Origin: Cecembia rubra
GTDB taxonomy: Bacteria > Bacteroidota > Bacteroidia > Cytophagales > Cyclobacteriaceae
NCBI RefSeq assembly: GCF_003014575.1
Contig: NZ_PYGF01000005.1
Location: 186,001-250,000, forward strand
Direction of reading: 5' to 3'
Length of the DNA stretch: 64,000 nt
In this document: positions 1-7,878 of the stretch, in pieces
Layout of the letters: each line of letters opens with the position of its first letter
Numbering within the stretch: the stretch's first letter is position 1
Notes under the pieces: generated by a model
Told to the model about the DNA's origin: nothing
The model's database searches: none
The model's input: only the letters and a program-made list of their open reading frames with translations
Made by a program: the position numbers and the translations under genes

Positions 1-350
1 TTTTCCTCTTCCACTTCCATTTCCGGTTTTGGCTGAGGTTTAGGAGGCTCAGGAGTACGGACCTGTGCAACTGGCTCAGGTTTCTTTTCCTCTTTCACAT
101 CTGACTCGGCCTCAATGGTAAAGGTCTCATGATGACGTTTACCTATTGACAAGTGGGATGCTTCCTCTTTCTCCAAAGCTGAGGATTTGAACTCCTTGGC
201 CAACATATTGAACTGGTCCATGTTGATTTTGGAGTTCGGATTATTTTCTACATCTGAGCCCTTTTTAGCAAGAAACTCCACAATCGTAGATATCCCTACG
301 TTGAGTTTCCTTGCCACCTGGCCCAATCTCATGGTTTTATCTTCTGACAT
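1..350 (-). CDS. infB: Translation initiation factor IF-2, N-terminal part (runs off left edge)
   Basis: The reading frame opens at an ATG whose complement is at 348-350 and stays open to base 1, so only about 116 N-terminal residues are visible. It begins [18 protein letters not shown], the small IF2_N helical domain, followed by a Lys/Glu/Pro-rich linker ([20 protein letters not shown]) typical of long Bacteroidota IF-2. IF-2 is the GTPase that places initiator tRNA on the 30S subunit; the GTPase domain lies outside the window. It follows nusA by 66 bases on the same strand, the usual rimP-nusA-infB order, so it is probably co-transcribed with them. Confidence 0.9.
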   Translation of the reverse strand, partial: MSEDKTMRLGQVARKLNVGISTIVEFLAKKGSDVENNPNSKINMDQFNMLAKEFKSSALEKEEASHLSIGKRHHETFTIEAESDVKEEKKPEPVAQVRTPEPPKPQPKPEMEVEEE

Positions 351-416
351 ACGCGCTAAAAACTCTCTCTATTTATTTGGCAAATATAGGCCAATATTGT
401 TTTATTCAGCCCCTAT

Positions 417-1661
417 TTACTGTTCAAATTCCTGTTTTAAGATTTTAAATACCTCATCTATGGTCTCTTCCTCGAGTTCTGTTCTTCTCAATAGATCTTC
501 TTTGGTGAGAGACAATACACTTTTTGCAGTATCCAATCCAGTCTTTTTCAATTCATCGATCACCCAGCTTTCGATTTCATCCACAAATTCTTCCAAATCT
601 ACATCTTCCTCTTCATAATCACTGAGTTCTCGGAATACGTCGATTTCAAAACCTACCAACCTGGAAGCCAGGCGGATATTGTATCCACCTTTACCGATGG
701 CCAAGGAAACTTGATCCGGCTTAAGATACACAGAAATTCTCTTGTTATCTTTATCTACAGTAATGGAAGAGACTTTTGCTGGACTTAGTGCCCTTTGTAC
801 ATACAACTCTAAGTTGTCAGTATAATTAATAACATCAATGTTTTCGTTCTGAAGTTCCCTTACGATTGCATGGATCCTGCTTCCCTTCATACCCACGCAG
901 GCACCTACAGGATCAATACGGTCATCGTAAGATTCCACTGCCACTTTGGCCCTTTCTCCCGGCTCTCTTACGATTTTTCGGATGGTAATCAGACCGTCAA
1001 ACACTTCAGGTACCTCATTCTCAAATAATCTCTCCAAGAATATCGGTGAAGTTCTGGAAAGAATAATCTTTGGATTACCATTGACCATTTCAACTTTATG
1101 GACGATAGCCCTTACTGTATCTCCTTTGCGGAATCTGTCCTTAGGGATCTGTTCGCCTTTTGGAAGGATCAGCTCATTGCCCTCTCCATCTATCAATAGG
1201 ACTTCTCTGCCCAGGATTTGATAAACTTCTGCTGAAACAATTTCACCTACTAATTCCTCATATTGGTTGAAAAGCAGGTCTTTTTCAAGATCTTTGATTT
1301 TTTGGATCAAAGTCTGTCTTGCCATCATCACAGCCCTTCTGCCAAATTCTTCCAATTCAATTTTTTCATACACCTCTTCACCTACTTCGAAATCTGGCTC
1401 GATGTTTCTCGCCTCACTCAAACTGATTTTGTCAAAGTCCCAGATATCCTCTGAATTGTCATCCACAATTTCTCTGATCCTGAAAATTTCAAGGTCACCT
1501 TTGTCAGCATTGATGGTGACATCAAAGTTTTCATCTGTCTCATATTTCTTGCGAATCATCGCTCTAAAAACATCTTCCAGAATACGGATCATGGTTGGAC
1601 GATCCACATTTTTAGACCTTGCAAACTCTGCAAATGATTCTATTAGAACTTTAGCATCCAT
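417..1661 (-). CDS. nusA: Transcription termination/antitermination factor NusA
   Basis: 414 residues. The N-terminal RNA-polymerase-binding domain (about 1-125) opens MDAKVLIESFAEFARSKNVD. An S1 domain follows at about 130-200, then KH domains at about 225-345 with the expected VGACVGMKGSRI and LAIGKGGYNIRLAS loops. The tail is acidic and about 65 residues long (DYEEEDVDLEEF, then a helix-hairpin-helix-like stretch). NusA modulates pausing, termination and antitermination. It starts 5 bases after the rimP stop and precedes infB. The single acidic tail is shorter than the two repeats of the E. coli protein, as is usual in this phylum. Identification is firm. Confidence 0.95.
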   Translation of the reverse strand: MDAKVLIESFAEFARSKNVDRPTMIRILEDVFRAMIRKKYETDENFDVTINADKGDLEIFRIREIVDDNSEDIWDFDKISLSEARNIEPDFEVGEEVYEKIELEEFGRRAVMMARQTLIQKIKDLEKDLLFNQYEELVGEIVSAEVYQILGREVLLIDGEGNELILPKGEQIPKDRFRKGDTVRAIVHKVEMVNGNPKIILSRTSPIFLERLFENEVPEVFDGLITIRKIVREPGERAKVAVESYDDRIDPVGACVGMKGSRIHAIVRELQNENIDVINYTDNLELYVQRALSPAKVSSITVDKDNKRISVYLKPDQVSLAIGKGGYNIRLASRLVGFEIDVFRELSDYEEEDVDLEEFVDEIESWVIDELKKTGLDTAKSVLSLTKEDLLRRTELEEETIDEVFKILKQEFEQ

Positions 1662-1666
1662 TTTTT

Positions 1667-2137
1667 TTATTTAAAAGAGACTAACACAATTGATTTTTTT
1701 ATCTGGTCAAGTGGCATGGAGATTTCTTGCTCTTCTGCTTTTTTGCCTTTTTCTTTCACTTTAATTTTCAACTTTACTTCTGTTTGTTCGACAGCCAAAA
1801 GCTCACCTTCCAATTCCTTGCCTTCCTGTGGAGTTACCCTCAATTTGCGGCCTATGTTTTTGGCATATTGCCTTTTTGAAGAAAGAGGATAATCCAATCC
1901 CGGAGAAGATACCTCGAGTACATATGCATCAGGCAACAAATTCTTGGCTTCTATTTCCTCTCCAACTGATCTGCTTACCTTGGCACAGGAATCTATACTA
2001 ATGCCGGCATCTGCATCTATCAATATTTTAACCTGAGGCTTACTTCCCTTCTCAATTACCTGAATGTCCACTATAAAGTGGGATTCATCAGGTAAGTGTT
2101 TACTTACAATTTCCTCAATGTTTTGTTTTAAGCTCAT
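1667..2137 (-). CDS. rimP: Ribosome maturation factor RimP
   Basis: 156 residues from the start chosen here (MSLKQNIEEIVSKHLPDESH). The frame is open 22 codons further upstream, but that part overlaps the leader hairpin and the promoter, so I reject it. The family signature DADAGISIDSCAKVSRSVGE, the E(V)SSPGLDYPL motif and a C-terminal SH3-like half (LRVTPQEGKELEGEL onward) are visible. RimP binds the 30S subunit and promotes its late assembly. It is the first gene of the rimP-nusA-infB operon, with nusA 5 bases downstream. A Lys/Glu-rich insertion near residue 130 is ordinary in Bacteroidota. Confidence 0.92.
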   Translation of the reverse strand: MSLKQNIEEIVSKHLPDESHFIVDIQVIEKGSKPQVKILIDADAGISIDSCAKVSRSVGEEIEAKNLLPDAYVLEVSSPGLDYPLSSKRQYAKNIGRKLRVTPQEGKELEGELLAVEQTEVKLKIKVKEKGKKAEEQEISMPLDQIKKSIVLVSFK

Positions 2138-2162
2138 ATCCCTACAATGGTGATAAATGAAA

Positions 2163-2182
2163 GAGGGGACTCGTGTCCCCTC
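2163..2182 (-). promoter_or_regulatory. Strong hairpin in the rimP-nusA-infB 5' leader
   Basis: A perfect 8-bp inverted repeat (GAGGGGAC / GTCCCCTC) with a four-base loop lies between the -7 element at 2206-2213 and the rimP ATG at 2137. It should fold in the roughly 60-base untranslated leader. Function unknown; NusA operons are often autoregulated, so a control role is an inference. Confidence 0.5.
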
Positions 2183-2205
2183 CCGATAACTTGGATAATA
2201 CACTG

Positions 2206-2213
2206 CAAAGATA
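2206..2213 (-). promoter_or_regulatory. -7 promoter element of the rimP operon
   Basis: Read on the minus strand this is TATCTTTG, an exact match to the Bacteroidota -7 consensus TAnnTTTG. It lies about 70 bases upstream of the rimP start; the -33 box is weak. Confidence 0.55.
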
Positions 2214-2271
2214 ATGAAATTATTATTACAAAAAAAAACAACATTGTTGTAATAAATTGGGAATTAGATAA

Positions 2272-2279
2272 TAATTTTG
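2272..2279 (+). promoter_or_regulatory. -7 promoter element of the mreB operon
   Basis: TAATTTTG matches TAnnTTTG. A TTGT at 2247-2250 sits 21 bases upstream, close to the normal -33 spacing. The leader to mreB would be about 70 bases. It is divergent from the rimP promoter. Confidence 0.5.
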
Positions 2280-2355
2280 CCCACCCACGTTGAATATTCT
2301 ACACTTACCGAGAAAATTTAACGATTAACTAAGCAGATCAATCAAGAAAAAAATA

Positions 2356-3384
2356 ATGGGATTATTCGATTTTTTTTCCAGCGACATTGCAATAGACCTT
2401 GGTACAGCCAATACGCTGATCATCCATAAAGATAAAATTGTCGTAGACGAGCCATCTATTATCGCTATCGACAGGACTACAAATAGGGTTCTAGCTGTAG
2501 GGAAGGATGCTATGAACATGCATGAAAAGACGCATGAAAACATCAGGACCATACGACCTTTAAAAGATGGTGTGATAGCAGATTTCTATGCAGCTGAACA
2601 AATGATCAGGGGTATGATAAAAATGATACCCGGTCATAACAAAGGAATGTTTCCAAAGTCCCACCGGATGGTGATTTGTATCCCCTCCGGAATTACTGAA
2701 GTAGAGAAACGGGCTGTAAGGGATTCTGCTGAGCATGCTGGGGCAAAAGAAGTGTATATGATTTACGAACCTATTGCTGCGGCAATCGGTATCGGAATCG
2801 ACATTGAAAAGCCCATGGGGTCAATGATTGTGGATATAGGAGGAGGAACCACGGAGATTGCGCTGATTGCCCTTTCGGGGATTGTGGCGGATCAATCTAT
2901 ACGTGTAGCCGGTGATACTTTTACCAAAGATATTCTTGATTACATGAGGAGACAGCATAACCTATTGATTGGTGAGCGCTCTGCAGAGAAGGTGAAAATA
3001 GCCATCGGATCAGCTCTGACAGAATTGGAAGATGCGCCGGAAGACTATGAAATCAGGGGCAGGGATTTGATGACTGGGATTCCCAAGGTAATAAAAGTAT
3101 CCTATTCGGAAATTGCATTTGCCTTGGATAAGTCTGTTTCAAAAATTGAAGAGGCCGTATTGAAAGCTTTGGAAATAGCCCCACCTGAATTATCAGCTGA
3201 TATTTATGATAATGGTATACACCTCACAGGTGGAGGAGCATTGCTTAAAGGGCTCGATAAAAGGTTACATCAAAAGACCAAGCTGCCTATACACATTGCA
3301 GAGGATCCATTAAGAGCTGTAGTGAGAGGTACTGGAACTGCTCTGAAAAATATCCAGAATTTCAGAACCGTCTTGATGACCTAA
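2356..3384 (+). CDS. mreB: Rod shape-determining actin-like protein MreB
   Basis: 342 residues, full family length. The actin-fold phosphate loops are visible: DLGTANTLI near residue 11, VDIGGGTTEIALIAL near 160 and HLTGGGALLKGLD near 290. MreB polymerises under the inner membrane and positions the elongation complex that synthesises lateral peptidoglycan. It is the first gene of mreB-mreC-mreD-PBP2-rodA, all spaced by only a few bases, so the complex is made from one transcript. Identification is certain. Confidence 0.97.
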   Translation: MGLFDFFSSDIAIDLGTANTLIIHKDKIVVDEPSIIAIDRTTNRVLAVGKDAMNMHEKTHENIRTIRPLKDGVIADFYAAEQMIRGMIKMIPGHNKGMFPKSHRMVICIPSGITEVEKRAVRDSAEHAGAKEVYMIYEPIAAAIGIGIDIEKPMGSMIVDIGGGTTEIALIALSGIVADQSIRVAGDTFTKDILDYMRRQHNLLIGERSAEKVKIAIGSALTELEDAPEDYEIRGRDLMTGIPKVIKVSYSEIAFALDKSVSKIEEAVLKALEIAPPELSADIYDNGIHLTGGGALLKGLDKRLHQKTKLPIHIAEDPLRAVVRGTGTALKNIQNFRTVLMT

Positions 3385-3391
3385 TGTTTGA

Positions 3392-4210
3392 ATGTACCGG
3401 ATTTTACTATTTCTATATAGGATAAGGGCCTTCTTGTTGTTTGTGTTGTTGGAAACTATCGCCATTTGGTTGATTGTCTCCAATAACTCTCAGCAAGGAT
3501 CCGTTTTTTTTAACAGTTCCAACCGGATCAGTGCAGGAATCCTGGATACCCAAACGGACATCATTGATTATTTTTCTCTTTCTTCTGTCAATAAAGCACT
3601 GGTTGAGAAAAATGCAGAACTGTTGGCTGAATTAGAACAGTACAGGAAACCTGCAGATAGTATTTATTTTTCCTTGGATAGTGCTTTGGAAGCAAGCTAC
3701 CAGTTCAAAGGAGCTAAAGTCATTAATAATTCCATCAACCTTTCCCAAAACTACCTGACCATCAATAAGGGGTCAAGGCATGGAATCCGTGAAGGTATGG
3801 GGGTGTTTAATGAAGAGGGTGTAGTGGGAAGGGTAAAAGGAGTGACAAAGAATTTCGCTACCGTGATTTCTCTTTTACATACAGAATTACTGGTTTCTTC
3901 AAAAATTTCCTCCTCTGAGGTTTTTGGATCAATCAAGTGGGACGGTGTTGATCCTAAAATCGCCAAAATGCTCTATGTACCCAGACATGTGCAGGTACAA
4001 GTGGGAGATAAAGTGGTGACATCAGGTTATAACGCTGTGTTTCCAGAAGGAATTCCGATTGGGATAGTCTTAGAAGTGAAGCCTGGGCCTGAGACCAATT
4101 ATCTGGATATTACTGTGGAATTGTCCACAGATTTCACCAAAATATCTTATGTTTATTTGGTTGAAAATAATCTTGCAGAGGAATTGGAAAACCTGAACCT
4201 GGAAAACTAA
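3392..4210 (+). CDS. mreC: Rod shape-determining protein MreC
   Basis: 272 residues. It has a short cytoplasmic start, one membrane helix (about 11-31), a coiled coil (about 65-85: VNKALVEKNAELLAELEQY), then the paired beta-barrel domains of MreC with the landmarks NKGSRHGIREGMGVF, GVVGRVKG and VTSGYNAVFPEGIPIG. MreC is the periplasmic scaffold that links MreB to PBP2. It begins 7 bases after mreB and ends 6 bases before mreD. The sequence is normal for Bacteroidota. Confidence 0.95.
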   Translation: MYRILLFLYRIRAFLLFVLLETIAIWLIVSNNSQQGSVFFNSSNRISAGILDTQTDIIDYFSLSSVNKALVEKNAELLAELEQYRKPADSIYFSLDSALEASYQFKGAKVINNSINLSQNYLTINKGSRHGIREGMGVFNEEGVVGRVKGVTKNFATVISLLHTELLVSSKISSSEVFGSIKWDGVDPKIAKMLYVPRHVQVQVGDKVVTSGYNAVFPEGIPIGIVLEVKPGPETNYLDITVELSTDFTKISYVYLVENNLAEELENLNLEN

Positions 4211-4216
4211 TTAAAA

Positions 4217-4738
4217 ATGAACAGTAGCAAAATTTTTTTATTGGCCGGTAGTTTTCTGCTCTATTTTTTAGTGCAGGTTTTGATGTTTAAGAATATGGTA
4301 ATTTTTGGGGTTGCTTTCTGCTTTTTATATGTTTTATACATTCTATTATTACCTGTTGAGATGAAAACCATTCCCATGATGCTAATTGCTTTCATTTTGG
4401 GGCTTGGGGTGGATATGTTTTATGATACTATGGGGATGCATATCTTTTCCTTAGTAGCGATAGCTTTTGTTAGGAATTTTTGGTTAGGAATCCTTACTCC
4501 CACAGGAGGGTATGATGAAAATCTTCAGCCTTCAATGTTAAATATGGGATTGGGGTGGTTTGTAACTTATTCTTTGCCATTATTTTTTCTTCATCATCTT
4601 TTGTTTTTTTATATTGACAGTTTGGGAACCAATTTATTCTTTCCAGTGGTTCAAAAGATCGTAGCAAGTACTATTTTTGTATTTGTAATGAGTATAATCG
4701 TACAATTACTATTCTATAGGAGAAGGAGGGGGATATAA
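4217..4738 (+). CDS. mreD: Rod shape-determining membrane protein MreD
   Basis: 173 residues, almost entirely hydrophobic, with about five membrane helices. It contains the MreD-like stretch FILGLGVDMFYDTMGMHIFS near residue 65. MreD is poorly conserved, so the call rests largely on position: it lies 6 bases after mreC and its stop codon abuts the PBP2 start. It belongs to the elongasome in the inner membrane. Confidence 0.88.
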   Translation: MNSSKIFLLAGSFLLYFLVQVLMFKNMVIFGVAFCFLYVLYILLLPVEMKTIPMMLIAFILGLGVDMFYDTMGMHIFSLVAIAFVRNFWLGILTPTGGYDENLQPSMLNMGLGWFVTYSLPLFFLHHLLFFYIDSLGTNLFFPVVQKIVASTIFVFVMSIIVQLLFYRRRRGI

Positions 4739-6538
4739 ATGAATGATCAAAGACCGTTAATCATTATCATCGCTATTGTCCTGGTGAGCGTGGTATTGCT
4801 GACAAAACTGTTTTTGATACAAGTTGCTGATGATTCTTTTTTAAGAAGAGCAGAGCGCAATGCCATTCAACGCGTAGTGGACCATCCCTACAGAGGGCTT
4901 GTATATGACCGTACAGGCAAGATTATGGTCTACAATAATCCGATTTTTGATCTGATGGTAATCCCAAGGGAATTCTCTGTAAAAGATACAGCACGATTTT
5001 GTGATCTTTTCCAAATAAGCAAAGAACAACTCATTGAAGCTTATACTTCAGCAAGGAAATATTCTGCGGTGAAGCCATCTCCTTTGAAGAAACAGATTTC
5101 CACCACAGAATTTGCAAGGATTCAGGATTATTTGATTGATTATCCAGGGCTTTTTGTAATGACGAGGGCTGTGAGGTCCTATCCACAGCCAAGTTCAGCC
5201 AATGCTTTGGGTTACATTGGAGAAATCAGTGCAAGACAATTAGAACGTGATACCTTAAGGTACTATAGACAGGGGGACTATGTAGGATTGAGTGGTATTG
5301 AAGGATTTTATGAGCCCGAACTCAGGGGTATCAAAGGGGTAAAATACCGAATGGTCAATGTAAGAGGGGTGGACAAAGGTGCATTTAAAAATGGGGAATA
5401 TGATACTGCCTCAGTAGCAGGACATAACCTCACCTCGACAATTGATTTGGAATTGCAGCAGTATGGAGAAATGCTGATGGCAGGAAAGCGGGGGTCTGTG
5501 GTGGCTATTGAACCTAAATCAGGTGAGGTATTGGCCATGATTTCAGCACCTAGTTATGATCCAAATATTCTTACCGGAGCAAAGTTTGGGGCCAATTACA
5601 TGGAATTGAACCAAGATGAAAGCAAGCCGCTATTTAATAGGCCTATTATGGCTATGTATCCTCCCGGTTCAATTTTTAAGATTGTTCAGTCACTGGTTGG
5701 CTTACAAATGGGGGTTCTTAGCCCTAACACCACCTATTCTTGTAACCGCTCATTGGTTGCCTGCCACAATCATCCAAACCCGGTCAATTTGTTTGGCGCG
5801 GTAAAATATTCCTGCAATCCTTATTACCACCAGGCCTATAGGGCCATGATCAACAGGGAAGTTTCCAGGAGTACCTTCAAGGACACTGAGATAGGCTTAA
5901 ATGCATGGAGGGAATATGTTGTAAAATTTGGACTTGGTGGGCCATTAGGAATTGACCTTTATAATGAAAAAGGAGGTTCGATCCCTTCCAGTAATCTTTA
6001 TGACAGGATCTATGGACCAGGTAGATGGAAATATTCAACCATTTATTCCCTATCTATAGGGCAGGGTGAAATGTTAGTGACACCACTTCAGATGGCCAAT
6101 TTGGCAGCAATTTTTGCTAATAAAGGTTATTACTATCCTCCACACCTTGTTAAAGCAATTGACGGTGATCCTAATAAAATTCCTCAAAGGTTTAGGACCA
6201 GAATGGATGTTGGTGTAGATGCACAGCATTTTGATCTGATCCAGGATGCCATGGCAGAAGCGATATATGGTACAGCTGCTCGTGCTGCCATCAATGATAT
6301 TACCATTGCCGGTAAAACAGGGACAGCCCAAAACCCACAAGGGGAAGATCATTCTGTGTTCATTGCCTTTGCACCCAAAGATGATCCAAAGATTGCCATA
6401 GCTGTTTATGTTGAAAATGCTGGTTGGGGAGGAAGAGCTGCGGCAAGTACAGCAAGCTTGATGATTGAAAAATACCTTAGGGGTGAAATTACCCGGCCTG
6501 CGTTGGAAGAGTATGTGCTTGCGGGGAAATTTATGTAA
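4739..6538 (+). CDS. mrdA: Penicillin-binding protein 2 (elongation transpeptidase)
   Basis: 599 residues. One N-terminal membrane helix (about 7-26) is followed by a dimerisation/pedestal domain and a transpeptidase domain. The active-site triad motifs are all present: S311-I-F-K in PPGSIFK, the SCN motif in KYSCNPYYHQ, and K526-T-G-T in AGKTGTAQNP. The enzyme crosslinks peptidoglycan for cell elongation and works with RodA, whose gene follows 5 bases downstream. It is the usual length and complete. Confidence 0.95.
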   Translation: MNDQRPLIIIIAIVLVSVVLLTKLFLIQVADDSFLRRAERNAIQRVVDHPYRGLVYDRTGKIMVYNNPIFDLMVIPREFSVKDTARFCDLFQISKEQLIEAYTSARKYSAVKPSPLKKQISTTEFARIQDYLIDYPGLFVMTRAVRSYPQPSSANALGYIGEISARQLERDTLRYYRQGDYVGLSGIEGFYEPELRGIKGVKYRMVNVRGVDKGAFKNGEYDTASVAGHNLTSTIDLELQQYGEMLMAGKRGSVVAIEPKSGEVLAMISAPSYDPNILTGAKFGANYMELNQDESKPLFNRPIMAMYPPGSIFKIVQSLVGLQMGVLSPNTTYSCNRSLVACHNHPNPVNLFGAVKYSCNPYYHQAYRAMINREVSRSTFKDTEIGLNAWREYVVKFGLGGPLGIDLYNEKGGSIPSSNLYDRIYGPGRWKYSTIYSLSIGQGEMLVTPLQMANLAAIFANKGYYYPPHLVKAIDGDPNKIPQRFRTRMDVGVDAQHFDLIQDAMAEAIYGTAARAAINDITIAGKTGTAQNPQGEDHSVFIAFAPKDDPKIAIAVYVENAGWGGRAAASTASLMIEKYLRGEITRPALEEYVLAGKFM

Positions 6539-6543
6539 TTGTA

Positions 6544-7818
6544 GTGAGACAGGACGACCTATACATCAATAAAATTGACTGGCTTACCATCACTATTTAT
6601 GCCCTACTGGTCATAATGGGATGGTTCAATATCTATGCGGCTGTTTATGATGAGCAAGCAGCAAAAAGTATTTTTGATTTTTCTATTAATTCCGGAAAGC
6701 AATTGGTTTGGATCGGTACTGCATTATTGTTGATCACCATCATTATGGTGGCAGACTACCGGCTTTTCGAGAATCTTTCCTGGATTTTGTACATTGTCCT
6801 ACTGGTTTTACTCATCATTACTCCATTTATTGGAAAAGAGGTAAAAGGTCAAGTACTTTCTATTGGATTTGGTTCATTCAGGATTCAGCCATCTGAATTT
6901 GCAAAATTCACTACTGCCCTTGCCCTGGCTAAATTTATGGAAAGACCTAGCTTGGATCTTACCAAATTTAAGTATCAAATACAGGTTCTTACTATAATTT
7001 TTATACCTATAATTCTGATCATGCTTCAGCCGGATACAGGAACGGCCATGGTATATACTGCATTTTTCATTATGTTGTACAGAGAAGGCATGCCACAGCG
7101 CTATTATGTCCTCGGACTGACTATTATTACCATTTCATTACTCGCCCTTGGTATCGAAAACAACTTTTATATTGTTATTGGAGTGGTAGTGGTGGTATTG
7201 ATTTTGATATTATTGGGCAAAAAGAAATTCTCCAGGATACTGGCATTTTCAATTTTGGGAGCAGTTACCATTGTTTATACCTATAGTTTGGATTATGTGG
7301 TTTCCAAGCTTCCCGAACACCAGCAGAACCGTATCATGGTGTTGTTTAATCCGGATTTGGACCCATTGGGTGTGGGTTGGAATGTGACCCAATCCAAGAT
7401 TGCCATTGGGTCTGGAGGATTTGCAGGAAAAGGTTACCTTGAAGGGACACAGACCAAGTTTGATTTTGTTCCGGAGCAGCATACTGATTTTATTTTCTGT
7501 ACCCTTGGAGAAGAATTTGGCTGGCTAGGATCCCTGGTGGTCATTTTCCTTTTCTGTGCGTTATTGATCCGATTGGTGTTCTTGGCCGAAAGGCAGAAAA
7601 ACAGGTTTTCCAGAATTTATGGTTATTCAGTTATTTCCATTCTGCTTTTCCACTTTATGATCAATATTGCCATGACCATAGGACTTTTCCCAGTGGTAGG
7701 TATTCCTCTTCCATTCTTCAGTTATGGGGGATCTTCCTTATGGTCATTTACTATTTTGCTCTTTATTTTCATCAAGCTGGATTCCCACAGGATCCAATTG
7801 TTGGGTAGAATGAAATGA
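6544..7818 (+). CDS. rodA: Peptidoglycan glycosyltransferase RodA (SEDS family)
   Basis: 424 residues from a GTG start; no in-frame ATG lies near it and the first residues (MRQDDLYINKIDWLT) fit the family. About ten membrane helices. SEDS motifs are seen: FGSFRIQPSEFAKF near residue 110, MLQPDTGTAMV near 165, SKIAIGSGGFAGKGYLEGTQ near 280, and the C-terminal PLPFFSYGGSSL. RodA polymerises glycan strands from lipid II together with PBP2. A long stretch between helices (about 195-265) is longer than in E. coli RodA, as is common in this phylum. Last gene of the mre operon. Confidence 0.95.
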   Translation: MRQDDLYINKIDWLTITIYALLVIMGWFNIYAAVYDEQAAKSIFDFSINSGKQLVWIGTALLLITIIMVADYRLFENLSWILYIVLLVLLIITPFIGKEVKGQVLSIGFGSFRIQPSEFAKFTTALALAKFMERPSLDLTKFKYQIQVLTIIFIPIILIMLQPDTGTAMVYTAFFIMLYREGMPQRYYVLGLTIITISLLALGIENNFYIVIGVVVVVLILILLGKKKFSRILAFSILGAVTIVYTYSLDYVVSKLPEHQQNRIMVLFNPDLDPLGVGWNVTQSKIAIGSGGFAGKGYLEGTQTKFDFVPEQHTDFIFCTLGEEFGWLGSLVVIFLFCALLIRLVFLAERQKNRFSRIYGYSVISILLFHFMINIAMTIGLFPVVGIPLPFFSYGGSSLWSFTILLFIFIKLDSHRIQLLGRMK

Positions 7819-7825
7819 AAAGAGG

Positions 7826-7852
7826 CTGTCACAATAGATGAGACAGCCCCAA
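7826..7852. terminator. Possible bidirectional terminator between rodA and the M14 peptidase gene
   Basis: GGCTGTC / GACAGCC arms with a nine-base loop lie in the short gap between two converging genes. A broken T-run follows on the minus strand; none is clear on the plus strand, so the terminator call is tentative. Confidence 0.4.
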
Positions 7853-7878
7853 TTAAGAATTTTTTAGGATTTAATCGA

